Numbered from the stretch's first letter, positions 8,685 to 19,227 are shown. The stretch: 64,000 nucleotides of DNA from Pseudomonas sp. PDM16 (GCF_014851865.1 NZ_JACVAM010000001.1:124001-188000), one strand, 5' to 3'. Program-made: numbers and translations. Notes: generated from the sequence alone by a model not told the origin.

Positions 8685-9455
8685 ATGAATGACCCGCGCA
8701 AGGCCGCAGAGCAGGACAAGACCACCCACTTCGGCTTCCAGGACGTGCCTGAGAGCCAGAAGGCGGAGAAGGTCGCCGAAGTCTTCCACTCGGTGGCGGC
8801 CAAGTACGACCTGATGAACGACGTGCTCTCCGGCGGCCTGCACCGCCTGTGGAAGCGCTTCACCATCGAGCTGTCCGGCGTGCGCCCGGGCAACCGCGTA
8901 CTGGACATCGCCGGCGGCACCGGTGACCTCACCCGCAAGTTCTCCAGCCTGGTCGGTCCGACCGGCGAGGTGGTGCTGGCCGACATCAACGACTCCATGC
9001 TCAAGGTCGGTCGCGACCGTCTGCTGGACAAGGGCGTGGCCGGCAATGTGCAGTTCGTCCAGGCCGACGCCGAGGCGCTGCCGTTCCCGGACAACCACTT
9101 CGACGTGGTCACCATCGCCTTCGGCCTGCGCAACGTGACGCGCAAGGAGAACGCCCTGCACTCCATGCTGCGCGTGCTCAAACCGGGCGGCCGCCTGCTG
9201 GTGCTGGAGTTCTCCAAGCCGGGTAACCCGCTGCTGGCCAAGGCCTACGACACCTACTCGTTCAGCTTCATGCCGCTGGCCGGCAAACTGATCACCAACG
9301 ACGCCGACAGCTACCGCTACCTGGCCGAGTCGATCCGCATGCACCCGGATCAGGAGACCCTCAAGGCTATGATGGTCGAGGCCGGCTTCGAGCGCGTCAC
9401 CTACCACAACATGACCGGCGGCATCGTCGCCCTGCACCGCGGTATCAAGCCCTGA
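8685..9455 (+). CDS. ubiE: Ubiquinone/menaquinone biosynthesis C-methyltransferase UbiE
   Basis: A SAM-dependent C-methyltransferase of 256 residues acting on the polyprenyl benzoquinol intermediate (and on demethylmenaquinol where present). Motif I is [10 protein letters not shown]. Other family blocks are [20 protein letters not shown] near residue 30, [16 protein letters not shown], and FGLRNV. It is preceded by AGGTGACG at suitable spacing. The stop overlaps the ubiJ start by one base (TGATG), so ubiE-ubiJ-ubiB are translationally coupled. Confidence 0.97.
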   Translation: MNDPRKAAEQDKTTHFGFQDVPESQKAEKVAEVFHSVAAKYDLMNDVLSGGLHRLWKRFTIELSGVRPGNRVLDIAGGTGDLTRKFSSLVGPTGEVVLADINDSMLKVGRDRLLDKGVAGNVQFVQADAEALPFPDNHFDVVTIAFGLRNVTRKENALHSMLRVLKPGGRLLVLEFSKPGNPLLAKAYDTYSFSFMPLAGKLITNDADSYRYLAESIRMHPDQETLKAMMVEAGFERVTYHNMTGGIVALHRGIKP

Positions 9456-10069
9456 TGCTGCTCACCGGTCTGCTGGCCGGCGTCGAGCTCGGCCTCAACC
9501 GCGTGCTGCAGATGGACAGCACCGCGCTGCCGCGCCTGGCCCGACTGGAAGACAAGGTGATCGAAGTCGACTGCCTGAGCCCGGCGCTCAAGCTGTTCGT
9601 CCTGCCCAGCGACGAAGGTCTGCAGCTGGCCAGCCAGTGGAGCGAGGCCGACTGCACCCTCAGCGCGCCGGCCAGCAGCCTGCTGCGCCTGGCCCTGGCC
9701 AAGGACAAGACCGCCATCCTGCACCGCCCGGAAGTCACCCTCAACGGTGACAGCGCCGTGCTGCTGGAGCTGGCCGGCATCCTCCAAGACCTGGAGCTGG
9801 ACTGGGAATACGAAATCTCGCGCTGGCTCGGCCCGGTCGGCAGCCAGCTGCTCGCCGGCCACCTGCGCAGCCGCGTGAGCTGGGCCGGCGACAGCCTGGA
9901 CAGCCTGCGCCAGACCCTGGCCGACTACCTGGCCGAAGAATCGCGCAGCCTGGTCGGCGAACGCGAAGCCCAGGCCCGCTTCGACGAACTGGACGACCTC
10001 AAGCTGGCCCTCGATCGCCTCGACGCACGCATCGACCGCCTTGCCCGGAACCTGAACAAGACCCCATGA
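9455..10069 (+). CDS. ubiJ: Ubiquinone biosynthesis accessory factor UbiJ
   Basis: A 204-residue protein with an SCP2-type sterol/lipid-carrier domain over about residues 15-110 and a helical C-terminus ([20 protein letters not shown] in part). UbiJ, with UbiK, is thought to bind the lipophilic ubiquinone intermediates inside the soluble Ubi complex. It is always placed between ubiE and ubiB in gammaproteobacteria, as here. It overlaps ubiB by 4 bases. Confidence 0.93.
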   Translation: MLLTGLLAGVELGLNRVLQMDSTALPRLARLEDKVIEVDCLSPALKLFVLPSDEGLQLASQWSEADCTLSAPASSLLRLALAKDKTAILHRPEVTLNGDSAVLLELAGILQDLELDWEYEISRWLGPVGSQLLAGHLRSRVSWAGDSLDSLRQTLADYLAEESRSLVGEREAQARFDELDDLKLALDRLDARIDRLARNLNKTP

Positions 10070-11655
10070 GCCTGCTCGCCACCCGCCGCCTGCTGCGCAT
10101 CCTGCGCGTGGTCATCCGTTACCGCCTGGACGACCTGCTGCTGACCCTGCCGCTGCCCACCTGGATGCGCGCCCTGCGCTTCGCCCTGCCCTGGCGCTGG
10201 CTGCCGCGCCGGCCACTCGAACTGAGCCGCGGCGAAGCCATGCGCCTGGCCCTGGAAGACCTCGGCCCGATCTTCATCAAGTTCGGCCAGCTGCTCTCCA
10301 CCCGCCGCGACCTGCTGCCGCCGGACGTCGCCGACGAGCTCGCCAAGCTGCAGGACCAGGTGCCGCCGTTCGATCCGGAACATGCTGTGGAGCGCATCGA
10401 GGAGCAGCTCGGCGCCAAGGTCGGCGAAGTGTTCGCCCGCTTCGACGTGGCCCCGCTGGCCTCCGCCTCCATCGCCCAGGTCCACGCCGCGCAGCTGAAG
10501 AGCGGCGAGGAAGTGGTGGTCAAGGTGATCCGCCCCAACCTGCGCCCGATCATCCGCTCGGACCTCGCCTGGCTGTTCCTCGCTGCGCGTATCGCCGAGA
10601 AGACCTCGGTCGACGCCCGCCGCCTGCGCCCGGTGGAAGTGGTCTCGGACTACGAGAAGACCATCTACGACGAGCTCGACCTGCTGCGCGAGGCAGCCAA
10701 CGCCAGCCAGCTACGGCGCAACTTCGAAGGCTCCGACCTGCTCTACGTGCCACAGGTGTACTGGGACTGGTGCCGTCACAAGGTGCTGGTCATGGAACGC
10801 ATCTACGGCGTGCCGGTGACCGACCTGGCCACCCTGGCCGACCAGCGCACCAACATGAAACTGCTGGCCGAACGCGGCGTGGAGATCTTCTTCACCCAGG
10901 TGTTCCGCGACAGCTTCTTCCACGCCGACATGCACCCCGGCAACATCTTCGTCGCCACCCGCACGCCGTGGAGCCCGCAGTACATTGCCATCGACTGCGG
11001 CATTGTCGGCAGCCTCACGCCCGAGGACCAGGACTACCTGGCGCGCAACCTGATCGCCTTCTTCAAGCGCGACTACCGCCGCGTAGCCCAGCTGCACATC
11101 GACTCCGGCTGGGTGCCGGCAGAGACCAAGGTCAACGAGTTCGAGGCGGCCATCCGTACCGTGTGCGAGCCGATCTTCGAGAAGCCGCTGAAAGACATCT
11201 CCTTCGGCCAGCTGCTGCTGCGCCTGTTCCAGACCGCGCGGCGCTTCAATATGGAAGTGCAGCCACAACTGGTGCTGCTGCAGAAGACTCTACTCAACAT
11301 CGAGGGCCTCGGTCGCCAGCTGTACCCGGACCTGGACCTGTGGAGCACCGCTCAGCCGTTCCTCGAGCGCTGGATGCGCGAACGCATCAGCCCGCTGCAC
11401 CTGCTGCGCAACCTGCAGCAGCAGGCCGAGCAGGTGCCGCACCTGTCGCAGATGGCCCGCGACACCCTGGAGAAGCTCAACCAGCAACGTCCGGTGCCCA
11501 GCGTGGAGGCGCCCGCCCAGCGCGGCTGGCCGCTGCGCCTGCTCGGTGCGGCGCTGGTGGCTGGCGGCGTCAGCCAGGGCCTGGTGCTGGCACCGGCGGC
11601 CTGGGCCGCCTGGCTCAGCCTGGGCGCCGGCCTCGCGTTGATCCTGCGCCGATAG
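10066..11655 (+). CDS. ubiB: Probable protein kinase/ATPase UbiB of ubiquinone biosynthesis
   Basis: A 529-residue atypical (ADCK/ABC1 family) kinase-like ATPase needed for ubiquinone synthesis, anchored to the inner membrane by the hydrophobic C-terminus ([22 protein letters not shown] in parts). The invariant KxGQ-type motif appears as [11 protein letters not shown], followed by the Ala-rich loop [13 protein letters not shown]. Catalytic-core motifs are [10 protein letters not shown] and IAIDCGIVG. Length and gene order are normal. The ATG at 10066 lies inside the end of ubiJ. Confidence 0.96.
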   Translation: MSLLATRRLLRILRVVIRYRLDDLLLTLPLPTWMRALRFALPWRWLPRRPLELSRGEAMRLALEDLGPIFIKFGQLLSTRRDLLPPDVADELAKLQDQVPPFDPEHAVERIEEQLGAKVGEVFARFDVAPLASASIAQVHAAQLKSGEEVVVKVIRPNLRPIIRSDLAWLFLAARIAEKTSVDARRLRPVEVVSDYEKTIYDELDLLREAANASQLRRNFEGSDLLYVPQVYWDWCRHKVLVMERIYGVPVTDLATLADQRTNMKLLAERGVEIFFTQVFRDSFFHADMHPGNIFVATRTPWSPQYIAIDCGIVGSLTPEDQDYLARNLIAFFKRDYRRVAQLHIDSGWVPAETKVNEFEAAIRTVCEPIFEKPLKDISFGQLLLRLFQTARRFNMEVQPQLVLLQKTLLNIEGLGRQLYPDLDLWSTAQPFLERWMRERISPLHLLRNLQQQAEQVPHLSQMARDTLEKLNQQRPVPSVEAPAQRGWPLRLLGAALVAGGVSQGLVLAPAAWAAWLSLGAGLALILRR

Positions 11656-11736
11656 CCAGTGCCGGCCATGGCTGGCACACTAACCGGATAGTTAACCGAC
11701 TCACCACAAGGCCGCCCACCGCGGGCGGAGCCCCGA

Positions 11737-12135
11737 ATGACTGATTGGCTCGACGAAATTCGCTGGAACGAGGATGGCCTGGTCCCGGCCATCGCCCAGG
11801 ATCACAAGACCGGGCGCGTACTGATGATGGCCTGGATGAACCGCGAGTCCCTGGCCCTCACCGCCGCCGAGCAGCGCGCCATCTACTGGTCACGTTCGCG
11901 TGGCAAGCTGTGGCGCAAGGGCGAGGAATCCGGCCACGTGCAGAAGCTCCACGAACTGCGCCTGGACTGCGACGCCGACGTGGTCATCCTGCTGGTCGAA
12001 CAGCTCGGCGGCATCGCCTGCCACACCGGTCGCGAAAGCTGCTTCTACCGGGTCTTCGAGAACGGTGCCTGGCAGACCGTCGACCCGATCCTGAAAGACC
12101 CGCACGCCATCTACCAGGGGCACAAGCATGAGTGA
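11737..12135 (+). CDS. hisI: Phosphoribosyl-AMP cyclohydrolase
   Basis: Opens the purine ring of phosphoribosyl-AMP, the third step of histidine synthesis. It has 132 residues. Metal- and substrate-binding motifs typical of the family are visible: [25 protein letters not shown], the [12 protein letters not shown] stretch with metal-binding Asp and Cys, and [12 protein letters not shown]. In this genus hisI and hisE are separate genes, as here. hisE overlaps its end by 8 bases. Confidence 0.97.
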   Translation: MTDWLDEIRWNEDGLVPAIAQDHKTGRVLMMAWMNRESLALTAAEQRAIYWSRSRGKLWRKGEESGHVQKLHELRLDCDADVVILLVEQLGGIACHTGRESCFYRVFENGAWQTVDPILKDPHAIYQGHKHE

Positions 12136-12460
12136 CACCCTCACCCGTCTGGCCGAGGTGTTGGAGGCGCGCAAGGGTGCGGCGCCGGACAGCTCCTACG
12201 TGGCCAGCCTGTATCACAAGGGCCTGAACAAGATTCTGGAGAAGGTCGGCGAAGAGTCGGTCGAGACCATTCTTGCGGCCAAGGACGCAGCCGCCAGCGG
12301 CGACTGCAGCGACCTGATCTACGAAACCGCGGACCTCTGGTTCCATAGCCTGGTCATGCTCGCCGCCCTCGGCCAGCATCCGCAGGCCGTGCTGGACGAG
12401 CTGGACCGCCGCTTCGGACTTTCCGGGCACGACGAGAAAGCGGCGCGCCCCACTTCCTGA
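12128..12460 (+). CDS. hisE: Phosphoribosyl-ATP pyrophosphatase
   Basis: A 110-residue all-alpha NTP pyrophosphohydrolase catalysing the second histidine step (PR-ATP to PR-AMP). The MazG-like metal motif is visible in [15 protein letters not shown], and the downstream helix carries [12 protein letters not shown]. It overlaps hisI by 8 bases and is 22 bases from tatA. The hisI-hisE-tatABC order is conserved in Pseudomonas. Confidence 0.96.
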   Translation: MSDTLTRLAEVLEARKGAAPDSSYVASLYHKGLNKILEKVGEESVETILAAKDAAASGDCSDLIYETADLWFHSLVMLAALGQHPQAVLDELDRRFGLSGHDEKAARPTS

Positions 12461-12482
12461 ATTCATAACGAGGACTACTGGC

Positions 12483-12749
12483 ATGGGTATCTTTGACTGG
12501 AAACACTGGGTCGTCATCCTGATCGTCGTGGTACTGGTGTTCGGCACCAAACGCCTGAAGAACCTCGGTTCCGACCTAGGCGAGACCATCAAGGGCTTCC
12601 GCAAGGCGATGAACACCGACGAGGACAAACCGGCCGAAGCGCAGCCGCAGGCACCGGTACAGCCCGCTGCCAGCGCCGACGTGCAGCACAAGCCGCAGAC
12701 CATCGACGCCCAGGCTCAGCGAGTCGAAGAGCCGGCGCGCAAGGACTAA
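12483..12749 (+). CDS. tatA: Sec-independent protein translocase subunit TatA
   Basis: An 88-residue pore-forming subunit of the twin-arginine export system. There is one N-terminal membrane helix ([14 protein letters not shown]), the conserved FG hinge, and the amphipathic helix [23 protein letters not shown] polar acidic/Gln-rich tail follows. GAGGACTACTGGC precedes the ATG. It is first in tatA-tatB-tatC, with three bases to the tatB start. Confidence 0.96.
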   Translation: MGIFDWKHWVVILIVVVLVFGTKRLKNLGSDLGETIKGFRKAMNTDEDKPAEAQPQAPVQPAASADVQHKPQTIDAQAQRVEEPARKD

Positions 12750-12752
12750 CCC

Positions 12753-13133
12753 GTGTTCGATATCGGCTTTTCCGAGCTGCTGCTGGTCGGGCTGGTAGCG
12801 CTCATCGTCTTCGGCCCCGAGCGCCTGCCCGGCGCGGCACGCACCGCTGGCCTGTGGATCGGCCGCCTGAAGCGCAGCTTCAGCGCGATCAAGGCTGAGG
12901 TCGAGCGCGAGATGGGCGCCGACGAAATTCGTCGCCAGCTGCACAACGAGCAGATCCTGCAGCTGGAGCGCGAACTCAAACAGTCCATCCAGCCGCCTAC
13001 GCCGCCGGCTGCCGAAGCCCCGGCGATCACGCCACAGAGCGAGGCACCCGCTGTCCCGCCAGCGGCGGCAGCCCCCGCTGCCACTCCCCCGGCCCAATCC
13101 TCAGCCAATCCGGAGCCGCCGCGCCAGCCATGA
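12753..13133 (+). CDS. tatB: Sec-independent protein translocase subunit TatB
   Basis: A 126-residue Tat substrate-receptor subunit. It begins with GTG at 12753: [26 protein letters not shown] shows the Glu8-containing membrane helix and the FGPERLP hinge that separates TatB from TatA. A longer amphipathic helix and a Pro/Ala-rich tail (residues about 85-126) follow. The last codons overlap tatC by 4 bases. Confidence 0.96.
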   Translation: MFDIGFSELLLVGLVALIVFGPERLPGAARTAGLWIGRLKRSFSAIKAEVEREMGADEIRRQLHNEQILQLERELKQSIQPPTPPAAEAPAITPQSEAPAVPPAAAAPAATPPAQSSANPEPPRQP

Positions 13134-13906
13134 CCGACCCGAATACCGAGATGCCTCTGGTAGCGCACCTCACCGAGCTGCGCTCGCGCCTGCTGCGCTG
13201 CGTGATCGCCATCTTCATCGTGTTCGCCGGGCTGTTCTACTTCGCCCAGGACATCTACACCATCGTCTCGGCGCCGCTGCGCGCCTACCTGCCGGAAGGC
13301 GCGACGATGATCGCCACCGGTGTCGCCTCGCCCTTCCTCACCCCGTTCAAGCTGACCGCGTGGTGCTCGCTGTTCCTCGCCATCCCGATCATCCTGCACC
13401 AGGTGTGGGGCTTCATCGCCCCGGGGCTGTACAAGCACGAGAAGCGCATCGCCATGCCCCTGCTGGTCTCCAGCATCTTCCTGTTCTACGGCGGCATGGC
13501 CTTCGCCTACTTCCTGGTGTTCCCGCTGATGTTCCACTTCTTCGCCAGCGTGACCCCGGAAGGAGTGGCGATGATGACCGACATCAACGAGTACCTGGAC
13601 TTCGTCCTCACCCTGTTCTTCGCCTTCGGTGTGGCCTTCGAGATTCCGGTCGCCACCTTCCTGGTGCTGTGGGTCGGCATCGTCGACATCGACACTCTGA
13701 AGAAGAGCCGCCCCTACGTGATCGTCGGCTGCTTCGTGGTCGGCATGATCCTCACCCCGCCGGACATCTTCTCGCAAACCCTGCTGGCCGTGCCCATGTG
13801 GCTGCTGTTCGAGGTCGGCCTGTTCTTCGGCGGCCTGGTACGCAAACGCAGCGAGCACGAGCCCGAAGAGTCGAGCGACGACCAGCCGCCTGCTCCGCTG
13901 CAATGA
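13130..13906 (+). CDS. tatC: Sec-independent protein translocase subunit TatC
   Basis: A 258-residue six-helix inner-membrane protein that recognises the twin-arginine signal. The N-terminus [17 protein letters not shown] is the conserved cytoplasmic start. The periplasmic loop contains [13 protein letters not shown], with the F-x-T-P-F-K type motif, and PGLYKHEKR is present. Length is normal. Its stop overlaps the rsmE start by 3 bases. Confidence 0.97.
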   Translation: MTDPNTEMPLVAHLTELRSRLLRCVIAIFIVFAGLFYFAQDIYTIVSAPLRAYLPEGATMIATGVASPFLTPFKLTAWCSLFLAIPIILHQVWGFIAPGLYKHEKRIAMPLLVSSIFLFYGGMAFAYFLVFPLMFHFFASVTPEGVAMMTDINEYLDFVLTLFFAFGVAFEIPVATFLVLWVGIVDIDTLKKSRPYVIVGCFVVGMILTPPDIFSQTLLAVPMWLLFEVGLFFGGLVRKRSEHEPEESSDDQPPAPLQ

Positions 13907-14610
13907 ACCTGCTGCTGCTGGAAGAGGCCGACTTCGTCGCGCCGGATCGCGCCGTGCTGCAAGGCCGGCGCCTCAAGCACCTGCACGAGGTGCACCGCGC
14001 CGAGGCCGGCGACCAGCTGCGCGTCGGCCGCCTCGACGGTCTGATGGGTCGCGGCACCCTGCTGGCACTCGATGAGCAACACGCCGAGCTACAGGTGACG
14101 CTGGATCAGCCGCCACCAGCCAAGCTGCCACTGACCCTGCTGCTCGCCCTGCCACGACCGAAGATGCTCAAGCGCGTGCTGCAGACCGTAGCCGCCATGG
14201 GCGTGCCGCGCCTGGTGCTGCTCAACAGCTACCGGGTGGAAAAGAGCTTCTGGCAAACGCCCTTCCTCGATCCGGGCGCTATCCGCGAGCAGCTGATTCT
14301 CGGCCTGGAACAGGCCCGCGACACCGTGCTGCCCGAGGTGATCATCGAGAAGCGCTTCAAGCCCTTCGTCGAGGACCGCCTGCCGGCCATCGCCGCCGGC
14401 ACCCTGGGCCTGGTCGGCCACCCAGGCGACTACCCCGCCTGCCCACGCGCCCTCAGCGAACCGGTGACCCTGGCCATCGGCCCGGAAGGCGGCTGGATTC
14501 CCTACGAAGTGGAAAAGCTGGGCGAGGCAGGCCTTGCGCCGGTGCAACTGGGCGAGCGCATCCTGCGAGTAGAAACCGCGGTGACGGCGCTACTGGCGCG
14601 GTTGTTCTGA
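13903..14610 (+). CDS. rsmE: 16S rRNA (uracil(1498)-N(3))-methyltransferase RsmE
   Basis: A SPOUT-class methyltransferase for 16S rRNA U1498, 235 residues. It has the N-terminal PUA-like domain ([21 protein letters not shown] region) and the C-terminal knot with [15 protein letters not shown] and [17 protein letters not shown]. The start chosen is the ATG at 13903, which overlaps the tatC stop. A much longer upstream frame is only a shadow of tatC. It ends the conserved block; accessory DNA follows. Confidence 0.96.
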   Translation: MNLLLLEEADFVAPDRAVLQGRRLKHLHEVHRAEAGDQLRVGRLDGLMGRGTLLALDEQHAELQVTLDQPPPAKLPLTLLLALPRPKMLKRVLQTVAAMGVPRLVLLNSYRVEKSFWQTPFLDPGAIREQLILGLEQARDTVLPEVIIEKRFKPFVEDRLPAIAAGTLGLVGHPGDYPACPRALSEPVTLAIGPEGGWIPYEVEKLGEAGLAPVQLGERILRVETAVTALLARLF

Positions 14611-14864
14611 GGCTCAGGCCAGTACACGACTAGCCAGGGCAACGCCCAAGGGCAATGCAAACTCCAGGCGCCAAAGCGTGACGAGTCCCATGGAAAGTCT
14701 GGATGGGCCATGCAGAATGTCAGTGCTCAGAAATCAGCGGAAATGAATCTCGCCCCCGATACCCAGCATGGAAGCTGGGACCACCCGACGCCGGATTGAT
14801 CGTGTCCTCGCCCTGATTGCACCTGCAGGGGAAACGGCCCTCCACCTACGCAAAGGATTGCGAT
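14611..14864. other. 254-bp gap before the accessory module
   Basis: No convincing gene or terminator is seen. A 29-codon frame at 14710-14799 ends in TGA, and the same frame continues for 24 codons (14800-14871) with a Cys-rich CPRPDCTCRGN stretch; it has no good ribosome-binding site and may be decayed sequence. The promoter for the 14865 operon should lie here but none stands out. Confidence 0.4.
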
Positions 14865-15725
14865 ATGTCGATAAAACTCTCTGTTGAAGAATTCTTGAAT
14901 GCGCCAGGCGTGGGGTATCCAAACCTCGCCTTTGTCTGCGCAAGAAATAGTATTGGTCTGGTAGATGCCATCAATGAGCGCGCTGAAAATCCACACCGTA
15001 TTGCTCAAGGTCTTACGCCACTCTGTGGTCCGGCTGCTTTCATGTACTGCTTGGCCAAGCACCACAAGGAAGTATACAAGCACTACGTAGTAGAACTGCT
15101 GCTCCATGGAGAGGCGAAACTGGGAAAGCTACACGTCAAACCCAGTCAGGCCTGCCGCAATGGCTCTGCCTCGGAGACACATCCTGTGGACTGGGTAGCA
15201 CTGGCCAGCCTGCGTGACTCATCCAACGGACTGCTGAGCCTGAGCAGCGGAGATTCGAACATGGCAGGTATCACAGCAGCTGGTCAGATGGTCGAATGGT
15301 TCAAGTCCTGCGGACTGTTCAGTGGTGCCGATAGCAAGGTCAACTATGTCTTCGGCAGCTCAGCCAAGACGCTGATGGAGGCCAACCAGCACTACGGCTC
15401 AAACAGTCTGGTCTGCCTACTTGTACGCGCGGCGATTCTCGGATCTTCAGCGGGAACAGTACCGCTCGACAAGCTGAAAAAGGGTACTCCCAAAACCCTT
15501 CTGGGCACACCAGATCACTGGATCGTGCTTGGTTCTCCCATCCGCGTAGGCAGAGACAGCTGGACTCCTGCCACCTATGGGTCGGAGAAATTCCTCGATG
15601 CCCCTCTCAAGTTTGAATGTTACACCTGGGGAAATGGAAATCGCCGCTCAAACAGCAGGGTCACGAACTTAACCGTCAGACAATTCCTGCCGTATTTCTA
15701 TGGCTACGTGCACGTGTCCCTGTAG
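14865..15725 (+). CDS. Putative cysteine-hydrolase-like effector, unknown family
   Basis: A 286-residue protein without signal peptide or membrane segment. I do not recognise a named family with certainty. It has L-C-G-P-A-A-F with Cys54 at the start of a helix, and much later T-P-D-H-W-I-V-L with His218, followed by ECYTWGNG. This Cys-helix then His-strand order is that of papain/NlpC-like hydrolases. The start at 14865 has AAAGGA at 14852-14857; an upstream in-frame ATG (14817) is less likely. Two exported proteins follow directly on the same strand, and base composition is less GC-rich than the flanking core genes. An interbacterial effector (for example type VI cargo) is my inference; no secretion genes are in the window. 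Confidence 0.55.
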   Translation: MSIKLSVEEFLNAPGVGYPNLAFVCARNSIGLVDAINERAENPHRIAQGLTPLCGPAAFMYCLAKHHKEVYKHYVVELLLHGEAKLGKLHVKPSQACRNGSASETHPVDWVALASLRDSSNGLLSLSSGDSNMAGITAAGQMVEWFKSCGLFSGADSKVNYVFGSSAKTLMEANQHYGSNSLVCLLVRAAILGSSAGTVPLDKLKKGTPKTLLGTPDHWIVLGSPIRVGRDSWTPATYGSEKFLDAPLKFECYTWGNGNRRSNSRVTNLTVRQFLPYFYGYVHVSL

Positions 15726-15745
15726 CCGCATGAGAGAACGTCACT

Positions 15746-16891
15746 ATGCAGAGACTCCACCTTCTGTTTCTTCTGGCTCTCGGTCTGGAAACCAGCATTG
15801 CCCATGCCAGCCGCGATGTCGAAAGCCAGCGCGCCAGCGCCAGACCGCTGATCCCGATCAATAGTGGTATCGCCAGTCAGAACATCTATGCCCTCGCCTA
15901 CTTTCCGGACGGAAAGCACTACTTAATAGGTGATCTATACGCCGGCGTGAGCATCTTCCAGGTCAAAGCCGCAGCCTTAATCACGAAAGAACCTATTGAG
16001 TCGCTCTTCGCAGGAAGTCAAACAGGGGATCCTAAAAGCTCTACGACTCCTCACCTTTGGTATGCCGGCGTCATTGACGACAATACCTATTACTATGCTG
16101 CTGGGGATATGCGTAATAAACCCCATGATTTCCGGGTGAACATCCAGCAGATAAACCCGCCCAAGCGCCTGCATGTCCACCGCCCTCCCGATTTACGCGA
16201 CACTCGCCCAGTTCGAGTGAACCGCACCTACATCAACTATCCCGATAAGCTGATCAACTGGCATACCGGCCAGGAATATCCCGTCAGAACCTTCAGCCCG
16301 GCAGGCTTCGACCATGCTCTGACAGACAGCGGCAAGGTCTTCTCGAGCAGCTACCCCGGCAATTGGGCAATGCTCTACGACCCATTCAGCGACAGCAGCA
16401 CCCAGTGGAAGTTGGGTATCGCCCCCGGAGATGCCGCACTCACAGGCGACAGCCGCCATGTCGTGGTACAGGCCCCAGATGGCGCTTGCCGGGTATGGCC
16501 AATGCCCGAGCTGAAGCCAGTACGCGATTGCGGCCGCGCTCCATGGTTCGCCAGCTCGGGCTCCACTGCCCTGGTTACGGACCCTTCCGGCGATAACTTT
16601 GCAACAGCCTGGCGCAAGCGCGTCCACGTCTATCAGGTCGAGCCCTACCAGCGCACGTTCGAACTGGAGATGAACAACGACGTGCTGGCCATGGCGCTCT
16701 CGGCCAACGGCCGCCTGGCCATCTCCAGCCAGCAGGACGCGGTCGAGGTGTGGGACATCCCCAGCAAAAAGCTGCTGGGGCGGATTACCACTGACACCTT
16801 TCCTCGCCTGCTGGCGATTTCCCCCGCTGGCGACGAAATACTGCTCGTCGGCAAGACCCTGCAACGCCTACGCGTGCCCGAGCCGGAATGA
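15746..16891 (+). CDS. Exported beta-propeller-like protein
   Basis: A 381-residue protein with an N-terminal signal peptide (hydrophobic HLLFLLALGL core, likely cut after SIAHA). The mature part has repeated short blade-like segments, clearest at the C-terminus: LAMALSANGRLAIS, DAVEVWDIPSKKLLG, LLAISPAGDEILLVG. This suggests a WD40/YVTN-type propeller. It starts 20 bases after the putative effector gene and overlaps the next gene by 4 bases, so the three form an operon. A periplasmic protective (immunity) protein is plausible from this layout but unproven. No catalytic motif was seen. Confidence 0.6.
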   Translation: MQRLHLLFLLALGLETSIAHASRDVESQRASARPLIPINSGIASQNIYALAYFPDGKHYLIGDLYAGVSIFQVKAAALITKEPIESLFAGSQTGDPKSSTTPHLWYAGVIDDNTYYYAAGDMRNKPHDFRVNIQQINPPKRLHVHRPPDLRDTRPVRVNRTYINYPDKLINWHTGQEYPVRTFSPAGFDHALTDSGKVFSSSYPGNWAMLYDPFSDSSTQWKLGIAPGDAALTGDSRHVVVQAPDGACRVWPMPELKPVRDCGRAPWFASSGSTALVTDPSGDNFATAWRKRVHVYQVEPYQRTFELEMNNDVLAMALSANGRLAISSQQDAVEVWDIPSKKLLGRITTDTFPRLLAISPAGDEILLVGKTLQRLRVPEPE

Positions 16892-17457
16892 CAGGAATGA
16901 CGACAGTTACCAATAGGCTCGCAACACTGGCGCTGGTGGGCCCACTGCTAGCACCTGTGGTGACTCAGGCCAGCGAAGCCTCGCCTCGCGATCAGGTGAT
17001 CGCCGCCCAGCAGCGGGAAGTAATGCTGCGAATGGCCGACTTCGGCACTCGCATCGAGGAATGCCAGGCGCTGGCGCGTCGTATGCCACCTCGACTGGAC
17101 GCCGCAGCGTTGAGCCTGCCCCGGGAGGCGCTGGTCAACGCCATTGGCCATCTGAGCTTCCGCAACAAGGAGCTTTGCGACCAGAAGGAACGGCTGGCCC
17201 TCGCCTATGCACTGGGCTCGCAGGCCTTTGTGCGCGAGCAATACGGACTGGGCGATGTTCCTCTCACCCAGGACCTCCTGATGGAAGCCATCTATTCCAG
17301 CCCACGGCGCCATGAAATGGCGCTCGCCTATACGGGCCTGCCGGAACAGGCGAAAGAGTATCTGGAGCAGACGCTGGGACAGACACCTTTCAACCTATCC
17401 GCCGCACTGGACCAGATACGAGCCGCCACCGAGCCCGCCACCGACGGCTCGCAGTAA
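16888..17457 (+). CDS. Exported protein of unknown function
   Basis: A 189-residue protein with a probable signal peptide (LATLALVGPLLAPVVTQA, cleavage near residue 29) and a helical mature part with two Cys residues (ECQALARRMPP, KELCDQKERLA) that could form a disulfide. The ATG at 16888 overlaps the preceding stop (ATGA); an alternative ATG lies at 16897. It is the third gene of the accessory operon and is convergent with the amino-acid ABC transporter. I do not recognise a family. Confidence 0.55.
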   Translation: MTGMTTVTNRLATLALVGPLLAPVVTQASEASPRDQVIAAQQREVMLRMADFGTRIEECQALARRMPPRLDAAALSLPREALVNAIGHLSFRNKELCDQKERLALAYALGSQAFVREQYGLGDVPLTQDLLMEAIYSSPRRHEMALAYTGLPEQAKEYLEQTLGQTPFNLSAALDQIRAATEPATDGSQ

Positions 17458-17478
17458 GGCCACTGCACGGACGAAACG

Positions 17479-18213
17479 CTACAGCACCTGACGCAGGAAA
17501 CTCTGCGCCCGTGCATCTTGCGGTTGGGCGAAGAACTGCGCGGGCGGCGCGTCTTCCAGCAGCTTGCCGTGGTCGAAGAACAGCACCCGGTCGGCCACTT
17601 CACGGGCGAAGCCCATCTCGTGGGTGACACAGACCATGGTCATGCCTTCCTGGGCCAGCTGCTTCATCACGTCCAGCACCTCGCCGACCATTTCCGGGTC
17701 GAGCGCCGAGGTCGGCTCGTCGAATAACATGACCTTGGGCTCCATGCACAGGGCGCGGGCGATCGCCACGCGCTGCTGCTGGCCACCGGACAGGCGCGAG
17801 GGATACTCGTGGGCCTTCTGCGCGATGCCGACCTTGGCCAGCAGGGCCTGGGCCTTGGCTTCACGCTCGGCCTTGCCGCGCTTGCGCACGATCTTCTGCG
17901 CCAGGCACAGGTTCTCCAGCACGGTCATGTGCGGGAACAGGTTGAAGTGCTGGAACACCATGCCCACCTCGCGACGGTAAGCGTTCACATCGGTCTTGGG
18001 ATTGGCCAGGTCGACACCGTCGATGCTTACCGAACCCTCATCGAGTTCTTCCAGGCCGTTGAGGCAGCGCAGGAAGGTGGATTTGCCGGAGCCGGACGGG
18101 CCGATCACCACCACCACTTCGCCACGCTGCACCTGCGTGGTGACGTTATCCACCGCACGCACTTCATGGCCGCGGGCGTCGAAGACTTTTACCAGGTTGC
18201 GGACTTCAATCAC
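17479..18213 (-). CDS. Amino-acid ABC transporter ATP-binding protein (GlnQ-like)
   Basis: A 244-residue ABC ATPase of the polar amino-acid uptake class. Walker A is GPSGSGKST, the signature [15 protein letters not shown], Walker [15 protein letters not shown], and the H-loop [10 protein letters not shown]. The start overlaps the permease stop by 8 bases. With the permease and binding protein it forms a leftward operon whose order (binding protein, permease, ATPase) matches the transporter next to dtd and pip in other pseudomonads. The substrate cannot be told from sequence. Confidence 0.94.
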   Translation of the reverse strand: MIEVRNLVKVFDARGHEVRAVDNVTTQVQRGEVVVVIGPSGSGKSTFLRCLNGLEELDEGSVSIDGVDLANPKTDVNAYRREVGMVFQHFNLFPHMTVLENLCLAQKIVRKRGKAEREAKAQALLAKVGIAQKAHEYPSRLSGGQQQRVAIARALCMEPKVMLFDEPTSALDPEMVGEVLDVMKQLAQEGMTMVCVTHEMGFAREVADRVLFFDHGKLLEDAPPAQFFAQPQDARAQSFLRQVL

Positions 18214-19168
18214 TTTTGCCGAGCCTCCGCTCCAGTCGGTTGGCGATCTGCGACAGCGGCAGGTTGATCACCAGGTACAGGCCGGCCACGCAGAACCAGA
18301 TCTCGAAGGTGGAGAACGAGGTGGTGATGGCTTCACGGCCACTCTTGGTCAGCTCGGTGATGGCGATCACCGAGACCAGCGAGGTGTCCTTGACCAGGCT
18401 GATGAACTGCCCGGCCAGCGGCGGCAGCACGCGTTTGAAGGCCTGCGGCAGGATCACGTGACGCATGCTCTGCGCTGCGTTCAGGCCCAGCGAACGGGCC
18501 GCCTCGCCCTGTCCCTTGGCCACCGACTGCACGCCGGCACGGACGATCTCGCCGACATAGGCGCCGGTGAACAACGCCAGCGCAGCCACTCCGGCGAACT
18601 CGCGGGACAGGTTGAGCACGGTGCCGATGAAGAAGTAGAAGATGAAGATCTGCACCAGCAGCGGCGTGCCGCGTACCAGCTCGACGTACACAGTGGACAG
18701 GTCGCGCAGGGTCGGGTTGCTCGACAGCCGGCACAGGCCGGTGACCAGGCCGATCACCAGGGCCATCGCACCGGACGCCACGGAGATCCACAGCGTGGTC
18801 CACAGCCCCCAGAGCAGCGGGCCGGCGGCCCAGTGGCGGGTGACGCCGATCTCGTCGCCTTCGCTGACATCGTCGCCCTCGGCCACCCGCAGGCTGTCGC
18901 TGGCGATCTCCAGCACCTGCTCCTCGCCACCCTCGGCGGTGAGGGTCACGCGGGTCTGCTCGCCACTCGCGGTGATGGCGCTGACGCTGCCGTAGTCGGC
19001 GGCGCGCTGCGCCTCTTCAGCCTGGTAGGCGAAGTACTGCGGCACGCGGTTCCAGTGCCACTCGTAGGCAATCAGCGAGGTAGAGTACCAGAGGCTCCAG
19101 GCCACCAGGGCCAGGATCAGTCCGGTGAGGACATGCCAGGGCCAGGTACGACGATGTTTTCTAATCAC
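18206..19168 (-). CDS. Amino-acid ABC transporter permease (HisM/GlnP-like)
   Basis: A 320-residue inner-membrane permease. It has an unusually long N-terminal part: one membrane helix ([18 protein letters not shown]), then about 90 periplasmic-type residues. The usual His/Glu/Gln/Arg permease core begins near residue 115 ([20 protein letters not shown]). The EAA motif region is [25 protein letters not shown]. The periplasmic insertion is seen in some members of this family. It lies between the binding protein gene and the ATPase gene. Confidence 0.92.
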   Translation of the reverse strand: MIRKHRRTWPWHVLTGLILALVAWSLWYSTSLIAYEWHWNRVPQYFAYQAEEAQRAADYGSVSAITASGEQTRVTLTAEGGEEQVLEIASDSLRVAEGDDVSEGDEIGVTRHWAAGPLLWGLWTTLWISVASGAMALVIGLVTGLCRLSSNPTLRDLSTVYVELVRGTPLLVQIFIFYFFIGTVLNLSREFAGVAALALFTGAYVGEIVRAGVQSVAKGQGEAARSLGLNAAQSMRHVILPQAFKRVLPPLAGQFISLVKDTSLVSVIAITELTKSGREAITTSFSTFEIWFCVAGLYLVINLPLSQIANRLERRLGKSD

Positions 19169-19198
19169 GGGAAATCTCGCTCATGGCGGGGAACAGAA

Positions 19199-19227
19199 AC
19201 AGGCCCGACCTTGTGGGCCGGGCCTGT
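19199..19227 (-). other. Intra-operon hairpin between binding-protein and permease genes
   Basis: ACAGGCCCG (19199-19207) and CGGGCCTGT (19219-19227) form a perfect 9-bp stem in the 93-bp gap. Read leftward it is followed by an imperfect T-rich stretch. Such hairpins commonly give partial termination or mRNA protection, so that the binding protein is made in excess over the membrane parts. Confidence 0.55.

Noticed and set aside
14710..14871. Small frame with one in-frame TGA and a Cys-rich second half (CPRPDCTC)
   Set aside because: No convincing ribosome-binding site, no selenocysteine insertion context recognised, and it ends within the start of the next gene; more likely chance or decayed sequence.
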